64,000 nucleotides of DNA, taken from positions 16,349,899 to 16,413,898 of the forward strand of contig OX243821.1 of NCBI GenBank assembly GCA_945859605.1, in the 5' to 3' direction. Positions within the stretch are counted from its first letter, which is position 1, and each line of letters begins with the position of its first letter. The stretch is from Lumbricus rubellus. Taxonomy: Eukaryota; Annelida; Clitellata; Crassiclitellata; Lumbricidae. The translations under genes and the position numbers were made by a program. The notes beneath the pieces are model-generated. The model was not told where the DNA came from and searched no databases. It saw only the letters and a list, made by a program, of their open reading frames with translations. Below, piece after piece: positions 1 through 10,813 of the stretch.

Positions 1-190
1 AAATGTTTGAATAATTTTGAAATATATTTAAATGAAAACTCTTCAGCCTACTGCCATTGGCATAAAATTTTCAAACAGTCTACCATAACTAAGACAAGAA
101 AAGATTTTTAAATGAAATCTTTTCAAACTACCACCATTGGCATCAAATTTTCAAACAGCCTATCCTAACAAAAACAAGAGAAGATATGCT
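1..190. repeat. Two tandem copies of an about 81-bp unit
   Basis: The segment from about 32 to 112 is repeated from about 112 to 186. Both copies contain 'ccattggcat', 'aaattttcaaacag' and a 'aagattttt/aagatatgc' end. The rest of 190-1205 shows no gene that I can support; it lies downstream of profilin. Confidence 0.7.
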
Positions 191-597
191 CTTAAATCAC
201 AGAACATATCTGCCCAAAGAGAGCTCTTCAACTCTAATGCGGCAGACTGGAATTGTCCGACAGTAAAAATCTCACACGAGCTAGAAGCGCGCGTGACAGC
301 AAACATGATTTCACTAGCGTAGAAGGCTATGTATGGATTTACGTAACATAATTTTGCGCACGGCAACAGAACCTATATAGCTCGTTATTTATTATCGAAG
401 GAAAGTTAAGTGGATAAAACATTCGTCTATAAACCATAGCGTCGTCTATCGTTCCCACCAGCAAATAAGCTCTACTCTGCAAAACAAAACACAGGCATTT
501 ACAATATATAACAAATTATTAAAAACAATAGCAGTATATTATTATCTATTATCCTTCGTCAAATACATATTTGCCTTTCTACTTCATTTCTTTCTCG

Positions 598-700
598 TCT
601 TAAGACTGTCTCATTCGACTGAGGTTGGACTGGTAGCGCTCCTGAGTAGTACATTGAAGGAGAGCTATATCAAATTTACAGTAAATAAATAAATATATTG
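598..700 (+). repeat. 3' end of a tRNA-derived SINE
   Basis: Matches the shared SINE 3' part: gtagcgctcctgagtagt, then gaaggagagctatatcaa and an AT-rich tail 'aaataaataaata'. The tRNA-like head is missing. Full-length relatives lie at 13755, 44890 and 50975. Confidence 0.65.
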
Positions 701-1205
701 TCTAATATGTTGTTGGTGTGCAACAGTTTAGCAGTTGGCACACTAGATAGAGATTCAACTTGTACAACACACAGGGTAGAAACGTATTTCAATGTTTTAG
801 TGTCCTCTAGAAAACTCAGTAATAGCTATCACACTGACCATCAGGCTTATATGTAGGTCATAGCACCCTTGAAAAGCATGTACTGTTACTAGAAATTGTT
901 GTCATAACAATAATAATAATTAATATTATTATCATCATAATTGCTGAAGCCAAGGCATATTTGCAATAATGCAGCCATACATCACCTTCACGAAAGAGAT
1001 CACACATGGCTAAACCAAGACTCAACATTGGTTTCCTTAACACAGCTGAGATATCAAGTCTCAATTTCAATCACTAAGACTGTCTATGGAAAAGCACAAT
1101 TTGCGTAGAGCCACAATCGATCTTAACCCTTTAATGCCGGAGGATTTCCCAAAACCATTTACAATTAATCGCCAGCACCAACCGTTTTCTAAGACAAGTG
1201 GAGTT

Positions 1206-2754
1206 CTACATATTCTGAGACTCGAGATAGTCAGCGATGATGCCAGTTCCCTTGTTGACGTTGCCTTGTTGTTTGCCCTCTGGACAATGAGCGGTCACTA
1301 TGGCTACAAGTAAACAATTAGTTCTAAACAATTGTCAATTAATTACAACTTAATATATAAATGGTCAACAAATAACAAGTTCTCGCCTTAACCGTCAATA
1401 AAAGCAAAAACAAGTTCTCACAGCAACTTACTGCCAATAAAAACAATATTTAGGTTCTCACAGCAACTTCCAATAAAAACAATAACAAGTTCTCACAGCA
1501 ACTGCCAATAAAAACAATAACAAGTTCTCATAACAACTGTCAATAAAAACAATTTTAAACAAGTTATCACATAAACCGTCAATAAAAACAACAAGTTCTC
1601 ACAGCAACTGCCAAAAAAAACAATAACAAATTCTCACAGCAACTGCCAATAAAAACAATAACAAGTTCTCACAGCAACTGCCAATAAAAACAATAACAAG
1701 TTATCACAAATGAAACTTGCAGCGAAACTATTTGCATCACTACTTGCCCGTCTTCGTAGCCTGCAACGTTAGCGCCCCTGATCCCTTTCTCTTCGCTAGG
1801 ACTAATTTTCCGTCTTCCTCTCGGAGGAACTGGTACTTCTCGCCCTCTGCTACGACGCCCGACTCCTGGAAAGTTGAGAAGTTCTTGGATTTAAAGCAGC
1901 TCGCGATGGTCACTGCTTCGCCGGCGGAAAGCTTCAGAGCCTGTTCGGCAGAAGAAGAAGAAAACAGACGTCTAAAAACATGCTACAGGGCTTTTTTAAC
2001 GTGCAGTTGTACACAAAATGTGCAGTTCTAAATGGATTTGTGCAGTTGTACAAGTACTTCTGCACAGTTAAAACTAGCAAAAAATGGTATTTGTCCTCCG
2101 ATTGGAAGTAATTTACCATGGAGGATGGGAAGGAAAAGAAGTTGTGCAGTTCTAAAAATTTCTTAAAAACAGCCCTGGAAGAAAACAGATCTCTTAAAAA
2201 CATGCTCACTTTGTGCACCCAGGGAATGCAATCAACTTACAAATTTATGTGTGGCTGAAATTCAAATTCTTCGTTCAAAAATGGGTCAAACCCAACTATT
2301 CTCCAAAGCTTTCAAGCAACATTTGGATATCTAAGTGCACCACTCTGGTGGCTGACCTCAGATTCACATTTCTACCTACAGAATTTCATTTCTATCTATA
2401 TGGAATTCTATTAGAACTATCTAATGAATTTCACTTATATCTAAATGGAACTTTATTTCTATCTAATGAATTTCATTTCTATCTAAATGGAATTTTATTT
2501 CTATCTAATAAATTTCACTTATGTCTGTGAAATTTCATTTCTGTCCATGAAATTTCAACGTCACTGCATGCACTACAAATTCATTTAATAATAATAATAA
2601 TTCTCATTGATAAACTTACACTGGGATGAGTATCGCTCGTCCATTTCGCTCCACCATCTAAGCCGATAATACAAGCTCGGTCACAGTGCGAGTCACCGCT
2701 TGCGTCGCGACAGTACGCCAACATGTTGTCGATGTATGCATCCCAACCAGACAT
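1206..2754 (-). CDS. PFN: Profilin, three exons, complete
   Basis: Profilin binds G-actin, poly-proline ligands and phosphoinositides in the cytoplasm and controls filament assembly. Coding exons on the minus strand are 2754-2620, 1940-1748 and 1303-1206, giving 141 residues, the usual length of the family. The N-terminus begins MSGWDAYIDNML, followed by the conserved CIIGLDGGAKW stretch near residues 29-39 and a C-terminus ending ADYLESQNM. Exon 1 ends in phase 0 at a GTAAGT donor. Exon 2 starts after a CAG acceptor (ALKLSAGEA) and ends in phase 1. Exon 3 begins after TTGTAG and restores the frame. The exon 2 donor reads G|GCAAGT, so the second intron is GC-AG; no GT donor keeps the frame. 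That intron is almost filled by a 35-bp minisatellite. The CACDRACII-type region resembles echinoderm profilins (family knowledge, not searched). Frame and length agreement make the call strong. Confidence 0.93.
1375..1712. repeat. 35-bp minisatellite in profilin intron 2
   Basis: About nine degenerate copies of a unit close to caagttctcacagcaactg followed by ccaataaaaacaataa. The array takes up nearly the whole intron between profilin exons 2 and 3. Some units lack the 'cacagcaact' part or carry 'gtcaat' instead of 'gccaat'. Confidence 0.85.
1984..2178. mobile_element. Short TIR-like repeat, copy 1 (profilin intron 1)
   Basis: Starts CAGGGCTTTTTTAA and ends TTAAAAACAGCCCTG, so the ends are inverted. 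The inner part 'gtgcagttaaaact...gattggaagtaa...ccatggaggatggga' recurs at 4545-4675 and, more diverged, at 15632-15772. The flanks are an imperfect 28-bp duplication (gaagaaaacaga ... aaacatgct at 1955 and 2179), longer than a normal target-site duplication. Confidence 0.6.
2370..2560. repeat. Degenerate 24-26 bp tandem repeat
   Basis: Units of the form gaatttcatttctatctaaa plus tgg are repeated about seven times in profilin intron 1. Units vary in length and in the 'ctatct' part. Confidence 0.75.
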
Positions 2755-3671
2755 TATTGCAGGATTTTATGACGTAGTCTATGAAACTAAAGACCCTACA
2801 ACGGCAGATGGTCTCGATTAGTAAAACTAAAGGTAATCCCGAAGACTGCATGCCTGCCCGTAAAACAAAACAATATGGTTGCCAACGACTCAGCTAAAAT
2901 AGAGCGCTGCGTGCGACTTATCAGCCGTATCCCATGATACAATGCGCTCAATAAGTAAAAATCTAAACGAGATCTAAGTAAAATGGTCCTGAAGGTTAAT
3001 AAAATTATAAATGAGGGAAAATATGCAGTAGATACGAGTAAATGTAAAATTCCAAACGAAGGCCGCTCTATTCTAACAATTTTTGGGCGGCCAAACTGTT
3101 TATTGGACGGGTACTAAACACAACCGACGTCATAAACACAGAATACGTCTTACAATAATAGGCACTCTGATGTAAAGAATTAATCTGAATAAACTTCAAT
3201 TCTTAATTTCTGGCAATTTCAAGTAATCCTCACAATTTGAAAGATTGTCCAAACACCGCAATTAAACAAACATTATAATATGCTAACACCAGACAAAACA
3301 ACGTCCCAACACATACGTAAGTAAGAAGACAAACTGTATACATGTATGAAATACTTCAGCTATTGGGTTACAAGTAACTTCCAATAGAAAAGCACTCCCA
3401 TTAGAAATACAACACTTCTTAAAATAAATCTGCATAAATCACAATCCCATTAATTAATTAATTTACGATGCATTCCCCGATCATATCACCAAACCAGTCA
3501 TACTTGGTGCACATAATAGTCCGCCTTTTAACACTGCCTGTACATCTAATATCTAACACAGAAGCCTTCGGTCATTAATATATTTTTAAAAACCAGACTC
3601 ATAATATTAAATTCCAATATTTGCGTTGCCAGGAGTAACTGCAGAAAGGTGCATATCCATTAAGTAAAGGT

Positions 3672-3788
3672 CAAGAGGTCGGGGACGCATATAGGCATTC
3701 CGTACCCGATTTCGTAGCATTGCAAGCCATAACGCTTTTTCATTGGCCGGTTCCAGATTGTGAATATTCATAACCAATGACGTGTTTA
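3672..3788. repeat. Left arm of a 1.6-kb-spaced inverted repeat
   Basis: Its reverse complement matches 5410-5516 closely. Both share atgctacgaaatcgggtacg, 'gaatgcctatatgcgt' and a 'gaatattcata' end. The arms may be ends of an old transposon; no target-site duplication was recognised. Confidence 0.7.
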
Positions 3789-5021
3789 GTGCCTTCTCGT
3801 GCGCTGTTGTTGCTGCTGTTGTTGGCATACAGGGGAAAATGGCCGATTGCGGTGCGCTTAAAGTTATAAGGAGTTTCCATTCGATAGTGAAGTAATCGAA
3901 AGTGTGAAGGTAGACTTCTAATCAGAGCAAAAATAAAATGCAAAGGTTACGCGTTGTTACGTGGGTGCCAACAAATATGTCATCCACCAACTCATCGCTT
4001 CAATAATACGATGTGGTCAACAGCTATAGACCTATGTGATGCATCAGGCGTCTGCTTCGTTGAATCAACCGCCTCCTGCGATACCAAAAATCAAAACTGC
4101 GCTACAGAAGTCATTACATTAAATTTTACTAGACTTCAGTTGCCTAAATTCGCACCAGTTGAAATTAGTGTTCCACACATTCCCAATTGTAACTTTAAAA
4201 GATCTAGGTTTATTCAGTTTTCGTGAACTGTCTCATTTTCCATGCCTACTGTTCGACAACCAGCAATATTTCTAGCTTAAGTACAGTAGGCTAGTTCATG
4301 TCAATTTCAGTTCTAGTGAAAATCATCCTAAATAATATTTTAAACCTATGTGTAGCCTAGTCCATGCGCAATTGCATATAGGCCTAAATACGTTTTATTA
4401 AGATGCGTGACAGTTATCTTCATTCAAATTATTCAAATTTGATTATTTTGAATCATGAATCAGAACCCTTTGCATCCACGTCCACAGACCTTCTAAGTCC
4501 ACGTTCTGACTTACTGACAGGAATAGATTTGTAGAAACTCTTCTGTGCAGTTAAAACTATCAAAAAGGTCATTGTCCTCCAATTGGAAGTAACTTACCAT
4601 GGAGGATGGGAAAGGAAAGAAGGGGTTGTGGCGTTATGCAGTTCTAAATTGTCCTTAAAACAGTCCTGTAAGAGTGAACGTTACTGCTGAATTATGAATA
4701 GCCTAAGTAGGCCTGAAAATAAAAGCATTAATATGAATGCAAGTAGCCTTATGGCTTTACATAATAGAAAAGCATTTGCTAAAAACATCAGCGTTACTGT
4801 GTTATCATTGCTCATCAATAAATAATATTATCTTTATTCAACAATACGGTTGACAGGCCGCAACCTATACTATAATGACAACTTGTAACCATTCAGACAT
4901 AGCGAAGTCCCAACATTTACAGCTTTACCTACCTGCCAATTGCTTACATTTTAAATACAATTATTAAACTAAAATCGGGTGTTTAAAATTTTGGGTGAGG
5001 CAGTATAATAATAATTTTCGC

Positions 5022-5153
5022 CTATTCAACAATCTGGTTGAAAGACCGCAATCGGTTACAGTTTACAATTATGCAGTTGAAACAGTTTGCAGGAACTCAG
5101 ATTACAGAATACATAAATCTCAACTATACTAGCTGAACAGACAGCCTGCACTA
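5022..5153. repeat. Direct repeat partner of 6138-6268
   Basis: Both copies read from 'caacaatctggttga' through 'accgcaa..ggtta', 'tacaattatgcagtt' and 'acagaatac.' to 'agacagcctgca', with scattered substitutions. A fainter start of the same unit occurs near 4838. Unknown dispersed repeat. Confidence 0.7.
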
Positions 5154-6513
5154 AGCTACAGGGAGCTAAAAGCACTTAGTTACAAAGCATATATCCGCCT
5201 AATAATAAATCACGCAACGCAGCTTTATCCCATTATATGCAAAATTGTTTTGGTTTAGGCTATCTATTTATTAAAGCACTTTAAAAATCTTAGCAGGTAA
5301 CTGCCATATAGCCTACTAGGCTGCGAGTTATTAAACATAATAGCCTAAGATTATTGATATTGCCAGCGCAAGCCGCAAAGTCTGTAAACAAAACGTGCTT
5401 GATGATGTCACTGGCTATGAATATTCATAATATGGGATCGGCCAATGAGAAGGCGTTTAAGGCTGACAATGCTACGAAATCGGGTACGGAATGCCTATAT
5501 GCGTCGGGGACTGCTTAATTCTATCCAGAAATATCCCTTGAGGAATTTCAGTCACGCCACATCCGGGTCCGCAAAGCACACTCAGCAAGAGTATGTAGCA
5601 CACTGAAAAGCATCATCTCATCCAATCAAGAATATGAGAGTGCTAACTCATCGAAAATACGTTACTCAGTTTCGTTGCACAAATCTAACAACTTAGAGAA
5701 TAAATTTGCAAAACACGAAATCTCTTTCCTACCTCTTGAAGAGACGGAAGTAATGTTAAGAATCTAAAGAGCTACGGCGCATGCGCACATTCATTTCCGC
5801 GACAGTTTCATCAAAGGATGTGCAACTATTAGAGTCTTTAGACTAAACATGAATAGACTGGCTTCCCATACAAGCACGAATGAAAATAATATGAATTAAC
5901 TTTACAAATCTGCCTTGTAACAGAAACTCTATCCTTCCTATTTTATCCTCACTTGTCACATTATGTTTATCCGTCCAATCCAGACGAAGACTACAATCCT
6001 CAACTCAATACAATGTGACTTTGTTGACTTTGTCGATCATTATTTTATGAAATTTGGAGACCGTGCATATACACTAGTGACTAGACAGCCCGACTATATT
6101 TCATAAATTTTTGCGGACTATATTTATAATATTCTCTTTATTGAAACAATCTAGGTTGACATACCGCAACCGGTTATAGTGTACAATTATGCAGTTTAAA
6201 CAATTCACAAGAACGGAGATCACAGAATACACAAATCTTAACTATACGAACTGGACAGACAGCCTGCAAATCTTCATCATCATCGCTCTTAATCACTTCA
6301 AGATAATTGTACATCGTTTTGCACATCAAACACATTCAATTTACTACTTTTTACGAAGGCAGATTGACAAATAATTATGTTTTTGAAGTAAAAACCTGTC
6401 GAGATATAAAAATTATATTTAAAATAATAATTATTAGAAATCAATTTGCACAACTTCCACAATTTGCACAACAGTTACTGCGGTGACATCTTTGTTTAAT
6501 CGTGGATCAGGAT

Positions 6514-6995
6514 CAGTGATGCCACAGCTGTGTTTTTCCACATAGATCTATGTTTTTTTTGCTCTCGTCTGTGTTTCTGGGTTTTTTTTGGGAAAATCTG
6601 TGTTTTTTTCCGTTTTCGTCTGGATTTCTGTGTTTTTTGGGGAAAATCTGTGTTTTTTTTCCGTTTTCGTCTGGGTTTCTGTGTTTTTTTTGGAAAATCT
6701 GTGTTTTTTTCCGTTTTCGTCTGGGTTTCTGGCTTTTTTTTTACTTTTCGGACCGGATGACTAAAAAAAAAAAAAAAAAAAAAAGGTCATCAACTTTTTT
6801 GTCGGCGAAAATAGAATTTTTTTGACTTTTCAAACCGGATGACTTAAAAAAAAAAAAAAAAAAAAGGTCATCAACTTTTTTGCCGGCGAAAATATAAAAT
6901 TTTCTTTACTTTTCGGCCGGGCGACGTCTGTGTTTTTCTGTGTTTTTTTAAATAGGAAATCTATGTTTTTTTCTGAAACCTCAGTGGCAACACTG
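6514..6995. mobile_element. hAT-type MITE just upstream of RPA3
   Basis: Ends are CAGTGATGCCAC and GTGGCAACACTG, flanked by a perfect 8-bp duplication atcaggat (6506-6513 and 6996-7003). The interior is imperfect repeats of 'tgtgtttttttccgttttcgtctggg' type plus poly-A blocks next to 'ggtcatcaactttttt'. No transposase frame. CAG ends with an 8-bp duplication are the hAT hallmark. The element ends 87 bp before the RPA3 start codon, so it lies in its promoter or 5' UTR. Confidence 0.9.
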
Positions 6996-7082
6996 ATCAG
7001 GATAAAAATTTTCCAGTCCTGTGTAGAATTCGGTCTTGCTTTTCACTACGGCGGTAATTCGTTTTGATAGTTTTCATTAAAA

Positions 7083-9405
7083 ATGGACGAGAATCAAGCT
7101 CGAGTTAGAGTAAATGGCTTATTTTTGGCCAACTTTGCAGGAAAAGAAGTCTGCCTTCTTGGGAAAGCTACGTCGGTTAGTGTAATTTGGTTTCGTTTGA
7201 AAAAGTAAACGACGAACGATATTTGAGGCATTCACCATTTCTCAACAATGGTGCAACGCAATGAGAAATCACTTTGATAGACCTGTCTAATTTGAGTTAA
7301 ACCAGTGTAGTTATGAATGGGCTATAGGTAACGATTACTACCTTTATTTTTTCGACCATGGAAATTCACCCGTACCCGAAGTCCGACCATGCTTTGAGCA
7401 TTTGGTCGAATGCACCTGAATTGATATTATTGCGGCTGAATTCTGTTATACGAAAACTTATAAGTATTGTATTGTATTATACAGCTCTTGGCTTATTGCC
7501 CTCCAATTCCCTACAGTCGGAGTGCGTTAAAGCAGAACGTGCTCTATTTGCCACTATTTTGGCTACCATGAACATGTCCTCCATGGTTTACTCCCTCCAG
7601 TTCACGAATCACAACACCCTTTCCGACCTTGTTCACATAACCTTAAAATTCTATGTTCTGACCTCAGGTTTCATTACTAGAATACTTTACACTTTTTAGC
7701 ATTTTGTTTTATAGCCTATTACTTTTCATGTATACTGTAAGAAATGTGAAACTTCACGTTTTAGGCGGACCGCAGTGGAATGTCATTTCAGATGACAACC
7801 AGCGACAAGAAGAACGTGACAATTCGAATGCAAGAGCCTGTAAGTCTGAAAATTCATCTGACTCTAAATTTTCGAACTGATAAAATTTGCTGTATGAAAA
7901 CTGATAGAATATGATCCAATGGATTCCTTTGAGCTGCAAATAATTTATATATATATACTTATTTACTATCTCTGTTTATAATAAAATTGACATTTAGACT
8001 ATAAACACACTATCATAGCAGATTGTTTAGCCATTTGTAACAACATGAATGAAAAAGGGAAAGCACTGCATTAGCGGATTCTCCTGTCGACGACTTCTGC
8101 ACATTTATTTCAAACTTTCTGGTATTTTTTCCATTTTTTCTGTTGCTGTTATGTCAATAAACGGCTGATTGATTGTTTGATTGATTATTTGATTGATTGA
8201 TTAATTGATTGATTGTTTGTTTGATTAATTAATTGATTAATTGATTGATTTTTGTTGTTGATGGTAGCTGCAGGAACTGATCCAGGGTCTTGTCGAGGTG
8301 CATGGATCCGTGACGACCAAGGGTGAGGTCCAGTGCGTCAACTATGTCCTCTTCCCCGAATCAGCCTCAGAGAACTTTGGTGAGCTACAGTGCGGGATCA
8401 CTCTGAGTCCATTTCATATTTCATGTTTGTGTCTGTAGTTAATTCAGACTTAATAGCAAACACAAACATCATGAGATGTGCAGATTGTTTTATGAAGTAT
8501 TGTTTTGTATTGTATTTGACCATTCATATAGCGCTTTTCTCATCAAAAGCCTTTCAGGAGCGCTCCCAGTGCTCTCGACCCTGAGAGAAAGGCAGAATAT
8601 GAGGCGAGAGAAAGATGAGGAAAGACTGTATACTAGTGTGAAAGGCAGAGCGAACTGATGGTGGAAGTACACATTATAAAGCTAAATATGTATTTACATT
8701 TACTGAAACTTTAGCATGAACTGCAGCTGTAAGGAAAGTTTTTGTACTTGTATGTAACAGAGCCATGCTGAGTTTAAAACCATAGATGTTTCGCTTGGCC
8801 TTAGACTAAGTAATAATAGATGCTGATTATATATGTATGTACGTATGCACACTCATTATAGCGCCCCTTCAAGATTTCTACTCAGAGATGCTCCCGACTA
8901 CAGCGCGGACACTGAATCAGAATTTCACGCCGAAACTCGAGCTATTTAGAGCGAAGGACTTGCCCAAGGTCCCTACATGGCAGCTTGAGGTGGATTGGAA
9001 CCTGTAACCCTCTGGCTGCAAGGCAACGAGCATACCAACTATGCCACCGCTTGCTCCCCACACGTATGTACGGTACATATGCACACTCGTTATAGCTTGC
9101 CTTCAAGATTGCTACTCAGAGTTGCTCCCGACTACAACGTGGGCACTGAATTGGAGTTTCATGCTGAAGTGCATGAGTGAAGGACTTGCTTGAGGTGGAT
9201 TCGAACCTGCAATCCAAAAGGCACCAAGCATTACCCCTACACCACACCCCTGGTTATGTTATTAATTTATTATTGGTGAATTATAGAATGAATTATATAG
9301 TAATCATCGCATGAACTGAATTTATTTCTTGTAGATATGGACGGCTACGACAAGGCGGTCCGGTTCATGCACAACTTTCCCGATCATTATGTCACGATGA
9401 ACTGA
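7083..9405 (+). CDS. RPA3: Replication protein A 14 kDa subunit, four exons, complete
   Basis: RPA3 is the small OB-fold subunit of the RPA heterotrimer, which coats single-stranded DNA in replication, repair and recombination in the nucleus. Exons are 7083-7175, 7765-7839, 8268-8379 and 9335-9405, total 351 bp coding 116 residues (human RPA14 has 121). The protein opens MDENQARVRVNGLFLANFAG, matching the family's 'PRVRVN' start and its VCLLGKA first strands. The core contains EVHGSVTTKGEVQCVNYVLF, the equivalent of 'VEVVGxVTxKxTVxCxxYVxF'. The protein ends HNFPDHYVTMN, in place of the usual FPxFYPL helix end. All three introns are GT-AG and the phases 0, 0 and 1 agree. Exon 3 could also start six bases later at CTGCAG|GAA, dropping Leu-Gln. 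Two minus-strand SINEs sit in intron 3. Confidence 0.93.
8155..8252. repeat. (TTGA)n simple repeat in RPA3 intron 2
   Basis: Imperfect gattgattgatt tract immediately before the exon 3 acceptor. The 'ttgttgttgatggtag' remnant still supplies a pyrimidine-rich acceptor. Confidence 0.8.
8516..8605 (-). repeat. Partial SINE 3' end
   Basis: Read on the minus strand it gives 'gggtcgagagcactgggagcgctcctga' followed by 'gcgctatatgaatgg', the conserved 3' end of the SINE family found across the window. The head is missing. Confidence 0.55.
8858..9060 (-). repeat. tRNA-derived SINE, copy in RPA3 intron 3
   Basis: On the minus strand the head carries a tRNA-like A box (gtggcatagttggtatgc) and a B-box-like ggttacaggttccaatccac. 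These are followed by the body 'cttgggcaagtcctt', 'gtcgggagc' and 'gaaggggcgctataatgag'. A second minus-strand copy follows directly at about 9078-9250. Confidence 0.8.
9078..9250 (-). repeat. tRNA-derived SINE, second tandem copy
   Basis: Same family and orientation as 8858-9060. The B box reads ggttcgaatcc in reverse complement (ggattcgaacctgcaatcc on the plus strand). The body is shortened between the B box and 'aagtccttc'. The head-to-tail arrangement suggests insertion of one SINE into the tail of another. Confidence 0.75.
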
Positions 9406-10275
9406 CGACGTTGCGCCATTTTGCTCTGCATTTCGATTTGACTTTTGGATTTAATCTGTGAATGACTTTTCACGTCTGTAGCAATGTAAAAAAACGATTG
9501 ACACAACCTCAGATAAAGATTAAGTACAATGAACTGATGTGCTAGAGCCCAGCCATATATTACGTGCGAAAAAATGCTATTTTCGGACCCCTTCCCCTGT
9601 TGCATCTTTTGAGGACCCCCCCAATGCGTACATGAAAATAAGCTTTTCTATACACCTTGCAAGAGTTAATGGCTAAAGTCATCTATAAAACATTTATTTT
9701 TCCATATGCTGCAACATAGTTTTATAATAAACATATTTGCTAGCTAACATTTATTCACTTTTAAAGTTTACCTTTTAGATCTGAATTTAATTTTAATGTA
9801 ATCAAATTCCATCAAACAACTACAGGATAATAAGTAAAGTCCATCCAGTTCCATGTGGAACACAGGGAGGCGCTCATCTCCTAATACAGAGTTATAAATT
9901 TAGGCCAATGTAAACGTCATGATTAGAAATTTATTTTTTACGTACATACACTTTTGAGAACCTCCTGCCGTGCGCACTGTATGCAAATCGGCTATATCCA
10001 GTGACCCCTCCCGGTATACGTAATATTTGGACATACTCTAATCTGAGGTGAAGACTTGTGCAACTGCAATGATCTGATTGGGACATTACGTAGAGCTGAA
10101 TCAATGTTTCTAATCTAATGTCCAGAGTTTGAAATTGACTGACTACAAATTCAGTTCTGAAACTTGTTACTAGAATTACGGTATGTTACAATACGGTGCC
10201 AGTGTATTAAATGTGTTGTATTAAAATTGGTCTGCAGACTTTGTGATTCATTAATTGACTTTTGATCGTTAAAAG
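9406..10275. other. Region downstream of RPA3
   Basis: Holds the RPA3 3' UTR; an 'ataataaac' near 9724 could serve as a poly-A signal. A diverged palindromic stretch between about 9543 and 10040 has ends like 'atattacgtgcg' and 'cgtatacgtaatattt'. No gene recognised. Confidence 0.4.
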
Positions 10276-10280
10276 TTTAA

Positions 10281-10421
10281 CCCTTTTGCCCCTGGACCCG
10301 TCGCGGCGACGGGATACCAAAACCATGTGCCGTACTGCATCCGTTGCCGCGACGGGTGCAGTACCTGTGGGCTTAAGAGTTCCCCGTACGGCGCCTGGGG
10401 GTGCGCGCCGTAACGAAAGGG
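10281..10421. mobile_element. Short TTAA-flanked (piggyBac-type) MITE
   Basis: Ends are CCCTTTTGCCCC and CGAAAGGG, each flanked by TTAA (10277-10280 and 10422-10425). The GC-rich 141-bp core contains paired 'cgtcgcggcgacggg' and 'ccgttgccgcgacggg' stretches that can fold. TTAA duplication with a CCC start is the piggyBac signature. Confidence 0.8.
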
Positions 10422-10813
10422 TTAAGTGATTTACGTTGAGCTTGTTCAATTTATTTTGGATACATTTTTTTACAATTTGTCTTGCCAAGTGGCCATTTCC
10501 TGAGTAATCAGCAAGGTGAACAATGACAAAGTAAAACTATAGAGTGGACGATTAAGTGACAAGCTTGCATTGAGGTGCATGTAGTGGAAAAATCTAAGAT
10601 GGCAACAAATTTTTGTCATTATGATAAATGGTTCAATTGACTTTTGTACAAAGAAAGTTGTAATTAACTCAGTGACTACATTATGGACTATTTTGCTTTA
10701 GTCTTACACAAGTTAGTCTTGAACAGGCCACCTAACGTCAGCTCGTGGGTTGGATAGCACTGCAATGCAAGTTCTACTCTCTGGTTGAAGCCGATGCTTA
10801 AGGCTCAGGTTAA

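Larger units (their letters stand above)
2755..6505. other. Intergenic region between profilin and RPA3
   Basis: No exon that I can support. It holds the presumed profilin promoter and 5' UTR on the minus strand, copy 2 of the CAGGGCT-type repeat (about 4545-4675), an inverted pair of about 105-bp arms (3672-3788 and 5410-5516) and a direct pair of about 130-bp copies (5022-5153 and 6138-6268). Many short frames here have no recognisable protein content. Confidence 0.5.

Noticed and set aside
1086..1313. Plus-strand 75-residue frame
   Set aside because: Antisense of profilin exon 3.
3954..4226. 90-residue plus-strand frame
   Set aside because: No recognisable motif, no splice partner and no codon preference visible by eye.
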